DNA of 64,000 nucleotides from the NCBI GenBank assembly GCA_002305805.1, contig DBQY01000011.1, forward strand, positions 3,527 through 67,526, read 5' to 3'. Position 1 is the first letter of the stretch; each line of letters starts with the position of its first letter. A program made the position numbers and the translations under genes. This DNA is from Atopobium sp. UBA1382. GTDB taxonomy: Bacteria; Actinomycetota; Coriobacteriia; Coriobacteriales; Atopobiaceae. Below the pieces are notes generated by a model. The model was not told where the DNA came from. It saw only the letters and a list, made by a program, of their open reading frames with translations, and made no database searches. Below are positions 43,163 to 52,012 of the stretch, one piece after another.

Positions 43163-44956
43163 TTAGCCGCGGTAGACGTAGTCGCCGACCTGGTACTTGG
43201 GCGGCACCACGGGGATCTGCAGGTAGGAGTCGTGCTCGCCGCCGGTGTGGATGACGTGCATGCCGTCGCCGTTGTCGGTCTTGTGGTTCATGTCGTTGTC
43301 GTGGAACCACTCGGTCTTGATGAAGCGGCCGGCGATGACCACCTGGATCTTCTCGCCCTTGTGCCAGAAGCGGGAGTGCGGGTACATCTCCACGTCCACC
43401 GGCACGATCTCGCCGGGCTGCATGCGCTCCTCCTTGGTGTGAGCGTGCACCGGCTGGAAGTCGCTCGCGTACTTGGGGTCGAGCTCGCGGTGGCTGCAGC
43501 GCAGGAACCCCCATGCGCCGCGGAAGGGCGCGCCCATGACGCGGATCGGCACGTAGTTGCCGTCCTTGTCGAGCTTGATGACCCAGGGGAACAGGTCCAT
43601 GTTGTCGTAGCCGCGGCACTCGACGTTCAGGTGCAGCTTCATGAAGCCCGTGATCTCGGTGTCCTCGGTGAACTGATAGGTGAACGTCGTGGTCTCGGTC
43701 TTGGGGTCGTAGACGACCTCGGCCTCCTGCCCGGGGTTCTCAAAGCTCGCGGAGCCGTCGGCGGCGTTGAGGTAGAGCTTCTTGTACTCGGTGCGCTTGA
43801 GCGGGAAGGACTCCTCCGGGCGGCGGTCGGCGTAGTCAAAGTCATAGCCGTCCATGACGTCGATGCGCACGCGCGGCGTCATCTCCCAGCCGTTGTGGAT
43901 GTCCTTGCAGTAGCGGTCGAAGAAGCGGCGCAGGTCCTCGAGATTCTCGGGCTTGTAGCTGTCGGGCCACTCGAAGTCGCGGTGCGCGCGCATCCACTTC
44001 TTGGGCGAGCGGATGCGGCGGAAGCCCTCGAAGGCGCCGCGCAGGTGGTGGTGGACCCAGCCGGCCGTCACGTACGTGGGGATGCGGATCTTGTTCCAGT
44101 CGACGATCTTGTCCTTGTAGTACGCGTTCATGAGCGGGTACTGGGCGACCATCGCCGGCGTGTCCTCGATGTAGTTGTTGACCGCGAGCGCCTGGATGAT
44201 GTGGGTCTCGTAGTCGGGGTTGGGGATGCCGCCGCAGTAGTAGCTCTCGCGGTAGAGGTCGCCCTGGCCCTCCCAGGCCGCCAGGCACGCGAGGTGGGGC
44301 GGACGGGTGGCGGCGATGCGCCAGTGGGCCATGCACACGCCGGAGTTGCCGATCATCGTGGCCTTTCCGTTGCACCACTCCTGAGCGGTGACCCACTCGA
44401 TGAAGTCATAGCCGTCCTGGGCGTCCTGGCTGCCCCAGAGGTAGACGTCGCCCTCGGAGTTGCCCACGCCGCGCGGGTCCACGTTGGCCACGGCGTAGCC
44501 GTAGTGGCACCAGTAGCCGGGGTCGGGCGCCTCGAACTTGGCGTACTGGGAGACCGTCTTGGGCGGCACGCCCATGAGCTGCCAGGAGTCCATGCCCTCG
44601 GAGGGGTTCTTGCCAAACGGGGCAAAGACGCAGATGACCGGCACCTTCTCGGTGGTGTTGGCGGGACGGTAGATGTCCGCGTAGATGGTGGTGCCGTCGC
44701 GCAGGACGCAGGCCTGGTCGCGCTCGCACATGACGCCGGGGATCTCGGTCATGTAGGTGTGCGGCTGGTAGGGGGCGCAAAATCCCATCGTGGCGACCAT
44801 CTCGCCGTCGCCGGCGTCGGGGTCCTCGGCCAGGCGGCGCTTGATCTCCTCGAGCTCCTCGCGGGACTTGCCGGGGTTGCCCTTGGCAAAGGGGACCTCG
44901 AACTCCTCCCCGCCGAAGGTCATCTTCTTGACGATGCCCTCTCTCTTCTCGGCCAT
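43163..44956 (-). CDS. CocE/NonD family hydrolase (X-Pro dipeptidyl-peptidase S15 fold)
   Basis: A 597-residue alpha/beta hydrolase. The N-terminal 95 residues are charged and unassigned; VLRDGTTIYADIYRPAN near 84 starts the CocE domain. The serine is in MIGNSGVCMAHW near 199 (CocE usually has GxSYxG), and a C-terminal jelly-roll domain follows from about 380. No signal peptide, so it works inside the cell, on an ester, amide or 1,3-diketone-type substrate that I cannot name. First gene of hydrolase-ACP-Pta-kinase-MFS; divergent from the PucR-type regulator. The ATG follows GAGAGGAG. Confidence 0.88.
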   Translation of the reverse strand: MAEKREGIVKKMTFGGEEFEVPFAKGNPGKSREELEEIKRRLAEDPDAGDGEMVATMGFCAPYQPHTYMTEIPGVMCERDQACVLRDGTTIYADIYRPANTTEKVPVICVFAPFGKNPSEGMDSWQLMGVPPKTVSQYAKFEAPDPGYWCHYGYAVANVDPRGVGNSEGDVYLWGSQDAQDGYDFIEWVTAQEWCNGKATMIGNSGVCMAHWRIAATRPPHLACLAAWEGQGDLYRESYYCGGIPNPDYETHIIQALAVNNYIEDTPAMVAQYPLMNAYYKDKIVDWNKIRIPTYVTAGWVHHHLRGAFEGFRRIRSPKKWMRAHRDFEWPDSYKPENLEDLRRFFDRYCKDIHNGWEMTPRVRIDVMDGYDFDYADRRPEESFPLKRTEYKKLYLNAADGSASFENPGQEAEVVYDPKTETTTFTYQFTEDTEITGFMKLHLNVECRGYDNMDLFPWVIKLDKDGNYVPIRVMGAPFRGAWGFLRCSHRELDPKYASDFQPVHAHTKEERMQPGEIVPVDVEMYPHSRFWHKGEKIQVVIAGRFIKTEWFHDNDMNHKTDNGDGMHVIHTGGEHDSYLQIPVVPPKYQVGDYVYRG

Positions 44957-45119
44957 GCGGCGCTCCTCTCTGACGAGCCCCCGGGCGTGCCCGGCGGGCG
45001 CTTTCCCTGCCCCAGAGTGTGGGCGTTTGGGCCAAGAACTTCATTGGACTGGGTTACAAACTTTGGGGCCCCGTGGCGGGCCCGCGCGGTACCGCTGCCC
45101 ATCGCCCAGCTCAGGGCCC

Positions 45120-45149
45120 TTGGTCAACAGCACAACGCGCTGCTATCAT
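45120..45149 (+). promoter_or_regulatory. candidate promoter of the PucR-type regulator
   Basis: TTGGTC, 18-base spacer, TATCAT. A GGCGAGAAGAGCG motif begins four bases after the -10, near the expected transcript start. Confidence 0.4.
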
Positions 45150-45202
45150 GGGGGCGAGAAGAGCGGGCGGGCCGTCCCGCCGTCGGGTCCGGAGGGGGAG
45201 CC

Positions 45203-46759
45203 ATGAAGCTGAGAACGGTCGTCAACGAGCTGGCGTGCGGGGCGCTCTGGCCGGCGCGACCGGAGCTTTTGGACGCCAACGTCCTGCTCACCCCCGAGTA
45301 CGGCTCGACGACCCCGGGGGACATGCTGTTCGTGCGCCTGTGCCGCCTCGAGGACTGGGCGGACGGGAGGGTCAGCGCGGGCGAGCGCGAGCTTCTGCTC
45401 GTCCACGCGGGGCCCAAGATCCCCGCCGACGCCTCGCCCGCGGGCAATGTCGTGCTCATCTCCCACCCGAGCTGCTACGAGGACCTGCGGGCCCAGTTTC
45501 TCGACCTGCCCTCCCGCATCGCGGTGCTGGAGCTGCTGCGCGAGCGGGTGTTCAACGCGTTTCTCGGCTCCTACGACGTGGCGCAGTTCGCGCGCCGCTC
45601 CTCGGAGGTGCTCGGCAATCCCGTGATCGTCCTCAACTCCGACCAGCGCGTGCTCGCCACTGCCGGCGAGTTCCCGGTCGACGCCCTCGACGTGCAGGAG
45701 GTCCTCGCGCAGGGCTACATCTCCGAGATGGTCAACGCCGACATGGAGGCCGACGGCATCATCGAGGGCGTGCGGCGCTCGCATCACTCCATCCTCGCCT
45801 TCAGCGCGCGCTACGCCCGAAGCTGGGTCACCTCGATGGTCTACTTCCATCATCTCGAGATGGGTCGCTTCGACGTGATGGAGAAGGACCGCCCGATATC
45901 CGGCATCGACCTCGAGCTCATCGACTACGCCTCCCAGCTCGCGGGCATCCTCATCGACCGCCTCGGCCTCGCCGGCGAGCGCGTGGGGTTTGGCTCCTCG
46001 GTCCTGCACGACCTCGTGACCGGCGGCTTCGTCAACGAGGAGACCATGCGCGCCCAGCTTGGGGTCACGCACCTCCCGCGGGACGGGTCCTACGCGATGC
46101 TCACGTTCTCCGGCCAGCGCGACGCCGACCGCGACTACCTCGCCCGCGTGGGCTCGATGGTGGGCCGCGCGGTGCGCGGCTGCCTGTGGTGCATCGAGGA
46201 CGGCGTCCTGTGCGCGCTGGTGCCGGTGGGCAGGAGCGAGGCCGTTGGCTACGACGACTACGCGCGCTGCGTCCGGCGCCTCTCCGCCAACTCCGCCCTG
46301 GCCTCGATGCTCGAGAACAACGACCTGCGCGCCTTCGTGAGCGAGCCCTTTGACGAGGTCGACCGCGCCGGCGCCCGCCTCGAGCAGTGCCGGCTGCTCA
46401 TGCGCGTGCCCGACCCGCGCGCCCGCGGCCGCGTCTGCTACTTCTGGGAGAACCGCTTTGGCGTGCTGGCTGCCGTCGCGGGCACGCGGGAGCGCGTCGA
46501 CATGATGCTTGACAAGCGCGTGGTGGCGATGAACGCCTACGACCGGGAGCACGGCACGGCCTATCTCGAGACCGCCATCATGTCCGTGCGCCACCCCGGC
46601 AGCCCCGCCGAGGCGGCCGCCGCGCTCTCGGTCCACCGCAACACCTACTTCTACCGCATGAACAAGGTCAAGGAGCTCTTCTTCGTCGACCTCAAGGACG
46701 GCGAGGACCGCCTGGCGCTCTCCTTCACCGCGCAGGTCCTCGAGGCCTCGCGCCGGTAG
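45203..46759 (+). CDS. PucR/CdaR-type transcriptional regulator
   Basis: A 518-residue regulator. The N-terminal 115 residues resemble the PucR ligand domain, a GAF-like middle part spans about 120-330 and the C-terminal helix-turn-helix AAAALSVHRNTYFYRMNKVK is at about 473-492. The ATG follows GGAGGGGG. It is divergent from the CocE operon and directly upstream of the redox cluster, with an array of TGAC-N6-GTCA sites just after its stop, so it may control both. Confidence 0.92.
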   Translation: MKLRTVVNELACGALWPARPELLDANVLLTPEYGSTTPGDMLFVRLCRLEDWADGRVSAGERELLLVHAGPKIPADASPAGNVVLISHPSCYEDLRAQFLDLPSRIAVLELLRERVFNAFLGSYDVAQFARRSSEVLGNPVIVLNSDQRVLATAGEFPVDALDVQEVLAQGYISEMVNADMEADGIIEGVRRSHHSILAFSARYARSWVTSMVYFHHLEMGRFDVMEKDRPISGIDLELIDYASQLAGILIDRLGLAGERVGFGSSVLHDLVTGGFVNEETMRAQLGVTHLPRDGSYAMLTFSGQRDADRDYLARVGSMVGRAVRGCLWCIEDGVLCALVPVGRSEAVGYDDYARCVRRLSANSALASMLENNDLRAFVSEPFDEVDRAGARLEQCRLLMRVPDPRARGRVCYFWENRFGVLAAVAGTRERVDMMLDKRVVAMNAYDREHGTAYLETAIMSVRHPGSPAEAAAALSVHRNTYFYRMNKVKELFFVDLKDGEDRLALSFTAQVLEASRR

Positions 46760-46770
46760 CGTGCGCCGGT

Positions 46771-46894
46771 TGACAGTGGCGTCAGGTTATATTGTCAACT
46801 TGACAATCGCGTCAGGTTATATTGTCAAGTTGGCCGAGAAGAACGTCCGGATGCCGCACGGGGCTGACGGTGGCGTCGGTTGACGGTGGCGTCA
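46771..46894. promoter_or_regulatory. array of four TGAC-N6-GTCA operator-like sites
   Basis: TGACAGTGGCGTCA (46771), TGACAATCGCGTCA (46801), TGACGGTGGCGTCG (46865) and TGACGGTGGCGTCA (46881). The first two are within a longer repeat with GGTTATATTGTCAA. They lie between the PucR-type gene and the first redox gene. Likely binding sites for a dimeric regulator. Confidence 0.6.
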
Positions 46895-47018
46895 GCCGTC
46901 CAATGTGCAATCGCACAGACACGTTCTTCTCGCCTGGGCGTTTATCATACGTCAGCCTAACGGGTTTGCCCATACGCTTTTCCCAACGGAACCCAAGCCG
47001 GAGAGGAAAGGGGTCGCC

Positions 47019-47987
47019 ATGACCAAGATCGTGGGCGTTTCGTTTGGCACCAAGAACGGCAACAACGACTGCATCTGCAAGGAGGCGCTCAAGGCCTGCC
47101 AGGAGGAGGGCTGCGAGATCGAGTTCATCCGCGCGATGGACCTTGACATCAAGCACTGCACCGGCTGCATCACCTGCGTCAAGATGCTCATGAGCGGCAC
47201 CAAGAACATGTGCGTCCACAAGGACGACTTTGACTGGCTCGCCTTCGAGATGTTCAACGCCGACGGCGTCATCATGGTCGACCCGATCTTCGAGACCGGC
47301 GCGTCGGGCCTCTTCCACACCATCATGGACCGCTTCGGGCCCCGCATGGACACCGGCAACAACTTCATCGGCACCCAGATCGCCCAGGGCCGCCTTGCCC
47401 AGGGCGGCGCCGCCGCCAAGGGCGTCGAGGTGCCCAACCCCGCGATCATGAGCCCCAAGGTCGTCTCCTACATCGGCATCGGCGGCTCCGACTGGGGCAC
47501 CCACGTCCAGTCCGAGCACCAGCTCCAGGCCATGACCCCCAGCTGGAAGGTCATTGACAACGAGTGGGTCGCCTGGTCCAAGACCGCCCTCATGGACGAC
47601 TCCCTGATCGAGCGTGCCCACCAGATCGGCGTCAACCTGGCCAACGCCGCCAAGGACATCGAACACGCCACCTACCAGGGCAAGCCCGGCATCTGCCCGC
47701 ACTGCAACTGCAACGACTTCTACCTCGTCCCCGGCGAGAACCGCGCCATCTGCTGCGTCTGCGGCCTCGAGGGCACCGTCTCGGTCGAGGACGGCGTCGT
47801 GAAGGTCACCTACGCCGACGAGGACCTGCACAAGGCCCACGACATCCAGTCCGGCAAGGAGATCCACGGCAAGGACATCGCCGAGAACGAGGGCAAGCTC
47901 GCGGAGATGAAGAAGACCCAGGCCTACAAGGACCGCGTCGCCTACTATCGCGACCTCATCCAGCCCACGATGCCCCCGCGCGCCTAG
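47019..47987 (+). CDS. iron-sulfur-flavoprotein-like NAD(P)H/FMN reductase with zinc ribbon
   Basis: A 322-residue protein. Residues about 1-210 are an NADPH-dependent FMN reductase (flavodoxin-like) fold with HCTGCITC at 47-54 and a further Cys ten residues on, close to the compact cluster motif of iron-sulfur flavoproteins. Residues about 224-255 form a zinc ribbon or rubredoxin-like site (CPHC...CCVCG). The ATG follows GAGAGGAAAGGGG. It heads the redox cluster behind the operator array and ends with a terminator. Likely passes electrons to or from the FAD enzyme next to it. Confidence 0.88.
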   Translation: MTKIVGVSFGTKNGNNDCICKEALKACQEEGCEIEFIRAMDLDIKHCTGCITCVKMLMSGTKNMCVHKDDFDWLAFEMFNADGVIMVDPIFETGASGLFHTIMDRFGPRMDTGNNFIGTQIAQGRLAQGGAAAKGVEVPNPAIMSPKVVSYIGIGGSDWGTHVQSEHQLQAMTPSWKVIDNEWVAWSKTALMDDSLIERAHQIGVNLANAAKDIEHATYQGKPGICPHCNCNDFYLVPGENRAICCVCGLEGTVSVEDGVVKVTYADEDLHKAHDIQSGKEIHGKDIAENEGKLAEMKKTQAYKDRVAYYRDLIQPTMPPRA

Positions 47988-48018
47988 CGCGTCGGCAGGC
48001 CAGAAGAACTGCCTTTAG

Positions 48019-48050
48019 GACCCGGCCGCGACCACGTGGCCGGGTCTTCT
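48019..48050 (+). terminator. terminator after the first redox gene
   Basis: GACCCGGCC pairs with GGCCGGGTC (48019-48027, 48038-48046), followed by TTCT. Confidence 0.6.
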
Positions 48051-48245
48051 CGTCCCGTGCGGGGCTCCCGGGCGCCAGGCCCGAGACCGTCGAAAAGCGC
48101 ATGGGTCGAGCGCACAAACCACGCGGGACATTTTGGCCCGATATGTGTTGCGCGCACATTGTTGGCGAGACGCCCGTGCGCGATGGTGTACGCGTGCAAG
48201 AAGGTGCCGAGAGGCACACATGGCAGCAGATAGAGGAGGATTCGC

Positions 48246-49730
48246 ATGAAGCAGCTTGAGACCGACGTCGTCGTCATCGCGGCCGGCCTCTCCGGCCTCG
48301 CCGCGTCCGTGGCGGCCGCCGAGAGCGGCGCGAGGGTCATCACCCTCGAGAAGGCGTCCAACACCGGCGGCGCCGCCAACATGGGCATGGGCCCGGCCGC
48401 GGCCGGCTCGCCCCTCCAGAAGGCCTCGATGATCGAGGTCACCCCCGGCGAGCTCTTCCGCCGTCACATGTTCTACACCCACTACCAGGTCGACGCCCGC
48501 CTCGTGCGCGACTACTACTTCAAGAGCGGCGACACCATCCAGTGGCTCATGGACATGGGCGTCGAGTTCAACAGCGTCCGCCCGGCGTTCCGCGCCCGCG
48601 AGCGCACCCGCGCCTACGCCGACGGCGAGTACACCTGGCATGTCGTCCAGCCCGAGGACGGCTCCGAGCCCGGCCCGCGCGCCGCGACCACGATGACCAA
48701 GCGCATGACCGAGCACGCCCAGGAGCTCGGCGTCGAGTTCATGCTCGAGTGCCCCGGCACCGGCCTCATCACCAACGACGAGGGCGCCGTCGTGGGCGTC
48801 ACCGCCAAGAACAAGAACGGCGAGGAGTACGAGATCTCCTGCTCCTCGGTTATCGTCGCCACCGGCGGCTTTGGCCACAACGCCCAGATGATCAAGGACA
48901 CCATGGGCTTCGAGTGGGGCAAGAACCTGTTCTCCTTCGCCATCCCCGGCATGGACGGCGACGGCATCAACATGTGCCACTCCGTGGGCGCCGGCCACAC
49001 CCCGGTCACCATGGAGATGATGTACCAGATCCCCGACAACATGAACCACTTCTACGTCGAGGGCGCCTTCCGCCAGCCCTGCTACTGGTGCAACCGCATG
49101 GGCGAGCGCTTCATGCCCGAGGACGAGATCTTCAACACCACCTTCGTGGGCAACGCGATCAACCACCTGCCCGGCAAGGTCGCCTACGCGATCTTTGACT
49201 CCAAGATGCTCAAGCACTGGAAGAAGGACGGCCCGGACATCGTCTCCCACGTCCACCCGCACGACCTCTACGAGGGCTTCGACGAGCAGTGGGAGCGCGA
49301 CCTCGCCGACGGCTACGAGCCCATCTGCCAGGCCGACACCCTCGAGGAGCTCGCCGAGAAGGCCGGCATCGACGTCGACGGCCTCATCGCCAACGTCGAG
49401 GAGTACAACGAGATGTGCGAGAGCGGCTGGGACGAGATCTTCGAGAAGGAGCGCGAGTTCATGCAGCCGCTCGAGAAGGGCCCGTTCTACTGCTGCAAGC
49501 AGTACATCGGCGCCTACGGCACCCTGGGCGGCGTGCTCATCAACCACAACATGGAGGTCATGACCGACGACTACAAGGTCATTCCCGGCCTCTACTGCGT
49601 GGGCACCGACGCCTGCACCATCTACGGCGACTCCTACAACTACTGCATCCCGGGCAACACCATGGGCTTCTGCCTCAACTCCGGGCGCATCGCCGGCGAG
49701 AACGCCGCCGCCAAGCTCTTCGAGTACTAG
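48246..49730 (+). CDS. FAD-dependent oxidoreductase (fumarate reductase flavoprotein-like)
   Basis: A 494-residue soluble FAD_binding_2 enzyme. The dinucleotide motif reads VVVIAAGLSGLAAS near 9-22, with Ala in place of the first Gly of GxGxxG; GGAANMG and IVATGGFGHN are also typical. There is no signal peptide or haem domain, so unlike secreted respiratory reductases it works in the cytoplasm. Candidate reaction: reduction of an activated double bond or a ring of the pathway substrate. The ATG follows AGAGGAGG. Flanked by flavin reductase and NuoG-like genes. Confidence 0.9.
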   Translation: MKQLETDVVVIAAGLSGLAASVAAAESGARVITLEKASNTGGAANMGMGPAAAGSPLQKASMIEVTPGELFRRHMFYTHYQVDARLVRDYYFKSGDTIQWLMDMGVEFNSVRPAFRARERTRAYADGEYTWHVVQPEDGSEPGPRAATTMTKRMTEHAQELGVEFMLECPGTGLITNDEGAVVGVTAKNKNGEEYEISCSSVIVATGGFGHNAQMIKDTMGFEWGKNLFSFAIPGMDGDGINMCHSVGAGHTPVTMEMMYQIPDNMNHFYVEGAFRQPCYWCNRMGERFMPEDEIFNTTFVGNAINHLPGKVAYAIFDSKMLKHWKKDGPDIVSHVHPHDLYEGFDEQWERDLADGYEPICQADTLEELAEKAGIDVDGLIANVEEYNEMCESGWDEIFEKEREFMQPLEKGPFYCCKQYIGAYGTLGGVLINHNMEVMTDDYKVIPGLYCVGTDACTIYGDSYNYCIPGNTMGFCLNSGRIAGENAAAKLFEY

Positions 49731-49739
49731 TTCCGTGAC

Positions 49740-49835
49740 GCGCGGGGCCCCGCGGGGCCCCGCGCCCAAGCCGCGGAGAGGCGAGAGGGACGCGGGCTTG
49801 CGGACTTTCGAAGGGGGGAGCCGCGAGCCCGCGTC
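49740..49835. repeat. perfect 26-base palindrome and second inverted repeat
   Basis: GCGCGGGGCCCCGCGGGGCC continues as a perfect palindrome through 49765 and could stop transcription or form a cruciform. A second pair, GACGCGGGCT (49789-49798) with AGCCCGCGTC (49826-49835), follows. Both lie between the FAD gene and the NuoG-like gene. Confidence 0.6.
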
Positions 49836-49871
49836 CTTCTCGGCGCGGCACGATCTGACAGAGGGGGTCAT

Positions 49872-51998
49872 GTGAAGCTCACGATCAACGGCCAGCAGGT
49901 CGAGGCGCGCGAGGGCCAGTCGGTCCTCGACGCGGCGCTCGAAGCCGGCATCTTCATCCCGCACCTCTGCAAGCACCCCGACCTCGAGGCCGTGGGCGGC
50001 TGCCGCCTGTGCATGGTCGAGGTCGACGGCGCGGAGGAGCCCGTGTGCGCCTGCAAGACCGAGGTGCGCGAGGGCATGCAGGTCAACGTCAACGGCGAGC
50101 GCGCCGACCGCGTGCGCCGCATGGCGATGGAGCTCATCCTCGCCACGCACCCTACCGACTGCACCGGCTGCCCCAAGTACGGCAAGTGCGAGCTGCAGTC
50201 GATGTACCAGTACCTGGGCGTCTCGCCCACGCGCTGGCGCGTGAAGAGCCGCCCCGTCGCCACCGACGAGTCCAACCCGCTCATCACCCACATGTTCACG
50301 CGCTGCATCCGCTGCGGCCGCTGCGTGCGCGCCTGCCGCGAGCTGCGCGGGGTTGGCGTCCTGGACTACCAGCACACCGAGGAGGGCATCCGCATCGGCA
50401 CCGACGGCTCGGTCTCGCTCGAGGAGGCGGGCTGCCGCTTCTGCGGCGCGTGCATCGAGGTCTGCCCCACGGGCTCGATCATCGACGTGCTCTCCCGCGT
50501 GCACGAGGACCGCTCCCGCGAGGAGGACGTCGTGCCCTGCCGCTTTGGCTGCCCGGCGCACATCGACATCCCGCGCTACCTGCGCCACGTCCGCGACGGC
50601 GAGTGGGAGGCCGCGACGGCCGTCGTGCGCGAGAAGGTCCCGTTCCCCGAGACCCTCGGCACCATCTGCAACCACAACTGCGAGAGCGAGTGCAAGCGCA
50701 ACGACCTGACCGCGCCGCTCTCGGTCTGCCGCCTCAAGCGCGCGGCAGCGGTGCGCGACACCGGCGAGTGGAAGAGCCGCGTGCGCCACGAGCCGCTCAC
50801 GGGTAAGCGCGTGGCCGTCGTGGGCGCCGGCCCCGCGGGCCTCACGGCGGCTCTGTTCCTCGCCGAGAAGGGCCACCTGGTGACGGTCTTCGAGGCCAAC
50901 GAGAAGGTCGGCGGGCAGCTGCGCTACGGCATCCCGGCCTACCGCCTGCCCGACGCCACCGTCGACCACGAGGTCGACATCATCCGCGAGATCTCCCAGG
51001 GCACCGACGCCGAGCCGCGCATCGACATCCGCTGCGGCGAGCGCGTGGCCGATCCCAGGGCGCTTCTCGGCGAGGGCTATGACGCCGTGCTCGTGGCCGT
51101 GGGCACCCACGTGGGCACCCGCCTTCCGATGGAGGGCTCCGACCTCGAGGGCGTCTACGTCAACACCGACTTCCTCAAGGCGGCCCGCACCGGCGAGCCG
51201 ATGGACGTGACCGGCCGCGTGGTGGTGCTCGGCGGCGGCAACGTGGCCTACGACTGCGCTCGCACGGCCGTGCGCCTGGGTGCCGAGAAGGTCGACGTGG
51301 CCTGCCTCGAGTCCATCGATAAGATGACCTCCACGCCCGAGGAGCGCGAGGAGGCCGCCGAGGAGGGCGTGGAGCTCCACGACGCCTACGCCTTCACCTC
51401 CATCAACGAGTCCGAGCCCGGCTCCGGCCGCGTTGGCTCCGTCACGATTCACAAGATCGAGCGCTTCTACTTTGACGAGAACCACCGCGCGGTGACCGAG
51501 CTCGTCGAGGGCGGCGAGCTCACGATCCCCGCCGACCACGTGATCTTTGCCGTGGGCCAGAAGCCTGAGGGCACCGACGCGATGGGCCTCGAGCTCACGC
51601 ACGGCCCCTACATCGCGGCCGACGCCGAGCTCGCCACGAGCGCCGAGGGCGTCTGGGCCGCCGGCGACTGCGTCACGGGCACCAAGTCCGTCATCGCCGC
51701 CATCGAGCAGGGCCGCGAGGCCGCGAGCTCGATCGACCGCCACCTCGGCGGCGACGGCGACATCACGGCCGAGCTGCTCGACGCCGACGTGCCGCAGCAG
51801 CGCGTGGGCAAGGTCCCCGAGGGCTTCTACGGCGGCCGCGTCGAGCCCAAGATCGCGCCGGCCGAGGAGCGCGCGCACACCTTCGACGTCTTCGAGTGCC
51901 CGTTCACCGAGGACGAGGCCCGCTGCGAGGCGTCGCGCTGCCTGCAGTGCGATCTGCGCCTGACCCTCACCACCCCGCGCCTGTGGAACGAGTACTAG
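49872..51998 (+). CDS. NuoG-head/GltD-like fusion oxidoreductase
   Basis: A 708-residue iron-sulfur flavoprotein with clear modules. Residues 1-80: 2Fe-2S ferredoxin (CKHPDLEAVGGCRLC). About 93-110: His-Cys3 cluster motif (HPTDCTGCPKYGKC). About 140-200: two 4Fe-4S motifs (CIRCGRCVRAC and CRFCGACIEVCP). About 215-290: GltD-type Cys domain (CRFGCPAHIDIP). About 310-640: two Rossmann domains for FAD (VAVVGAGPAGLTAALFL) and NAD(P)H (VVVLGGGNVAYDCA). This joins the front of complex-I NuoG to a glutamate-synthase small subunit. It may draw electrons from NAD(P)H and pass them through clusters to partners. GTG start after AGAGGGGG. Confidence 0.9.
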   Translation: MKLTINGQQVEAREGQSVLDAALEAGIFIPHLCKHPDLEAVGGCRLCMVEVDGAEEPVCACKTEVREGMQVNVNGERADRVRRMAMELILATHPTDCTGCPKYGKCELQSMYQYLGVSPTRWRVKSRPVATDESNPLITHMFTRCIRCGRCVRACRELRGVGVLDYQHTEEGIRIGTDGSVSLEEAGCRFCGACIEVCPTGSIIDVLSRVHEDRSREEDVVPCRFGCPAHIDIPRYLRHVRDGEWEAATAVVREKVPFPETLGTICNHNCESECKRNDLTAPLSVCRLKRAAAVRDTGEWKSRVRHEPLTGKRVAVVGAGPAGLTAALFLAEKGHLVTVFEANEKVGGQLRYGIPAYRLPDATVDHEVDIIREISQGTDAEPRIDIRCGERVADPRALLGEGYDAVLVAVGTHVGTRLPMEGSDLEGVYVNTDFLKAARTGEPMDVTGRVVVLGGGNVAYDCARTAVRLGAEKVDVACLESIDKMTSTPEEREEAAEEGVELHDAYAFTSINESEPGSGRVGSVTIHKIERFYFDENHRAVTELVEGGELTIPADHVIFAVGQKPEGTDAMGLELTHGPYIAADAELATSAEGVWAAGDCVTGTKSVIAAIEQGREAASSIDRHLGGDGDITAELLDADVPQQRVGKVPEGFYGGRVEPKIAPAEERAHTFDVFECPFTEDEARCEASRCLQCDLRLTLTTPRLWNEY

Positions 51999-52012
51999 GA
52001 AGGGAGCGAGAA

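Noticed and set aside
48015..51878. A 1287-codon open frame on the minus strand across the FAD and NuoG-like genes
   Set aside because: It is antisense to genes with clear domain motifs and arises from high GC at codon third positions. Similar frames lie opposite feoB (813-2681) and upstream of the regulator at 45203. None has family-like sequence.
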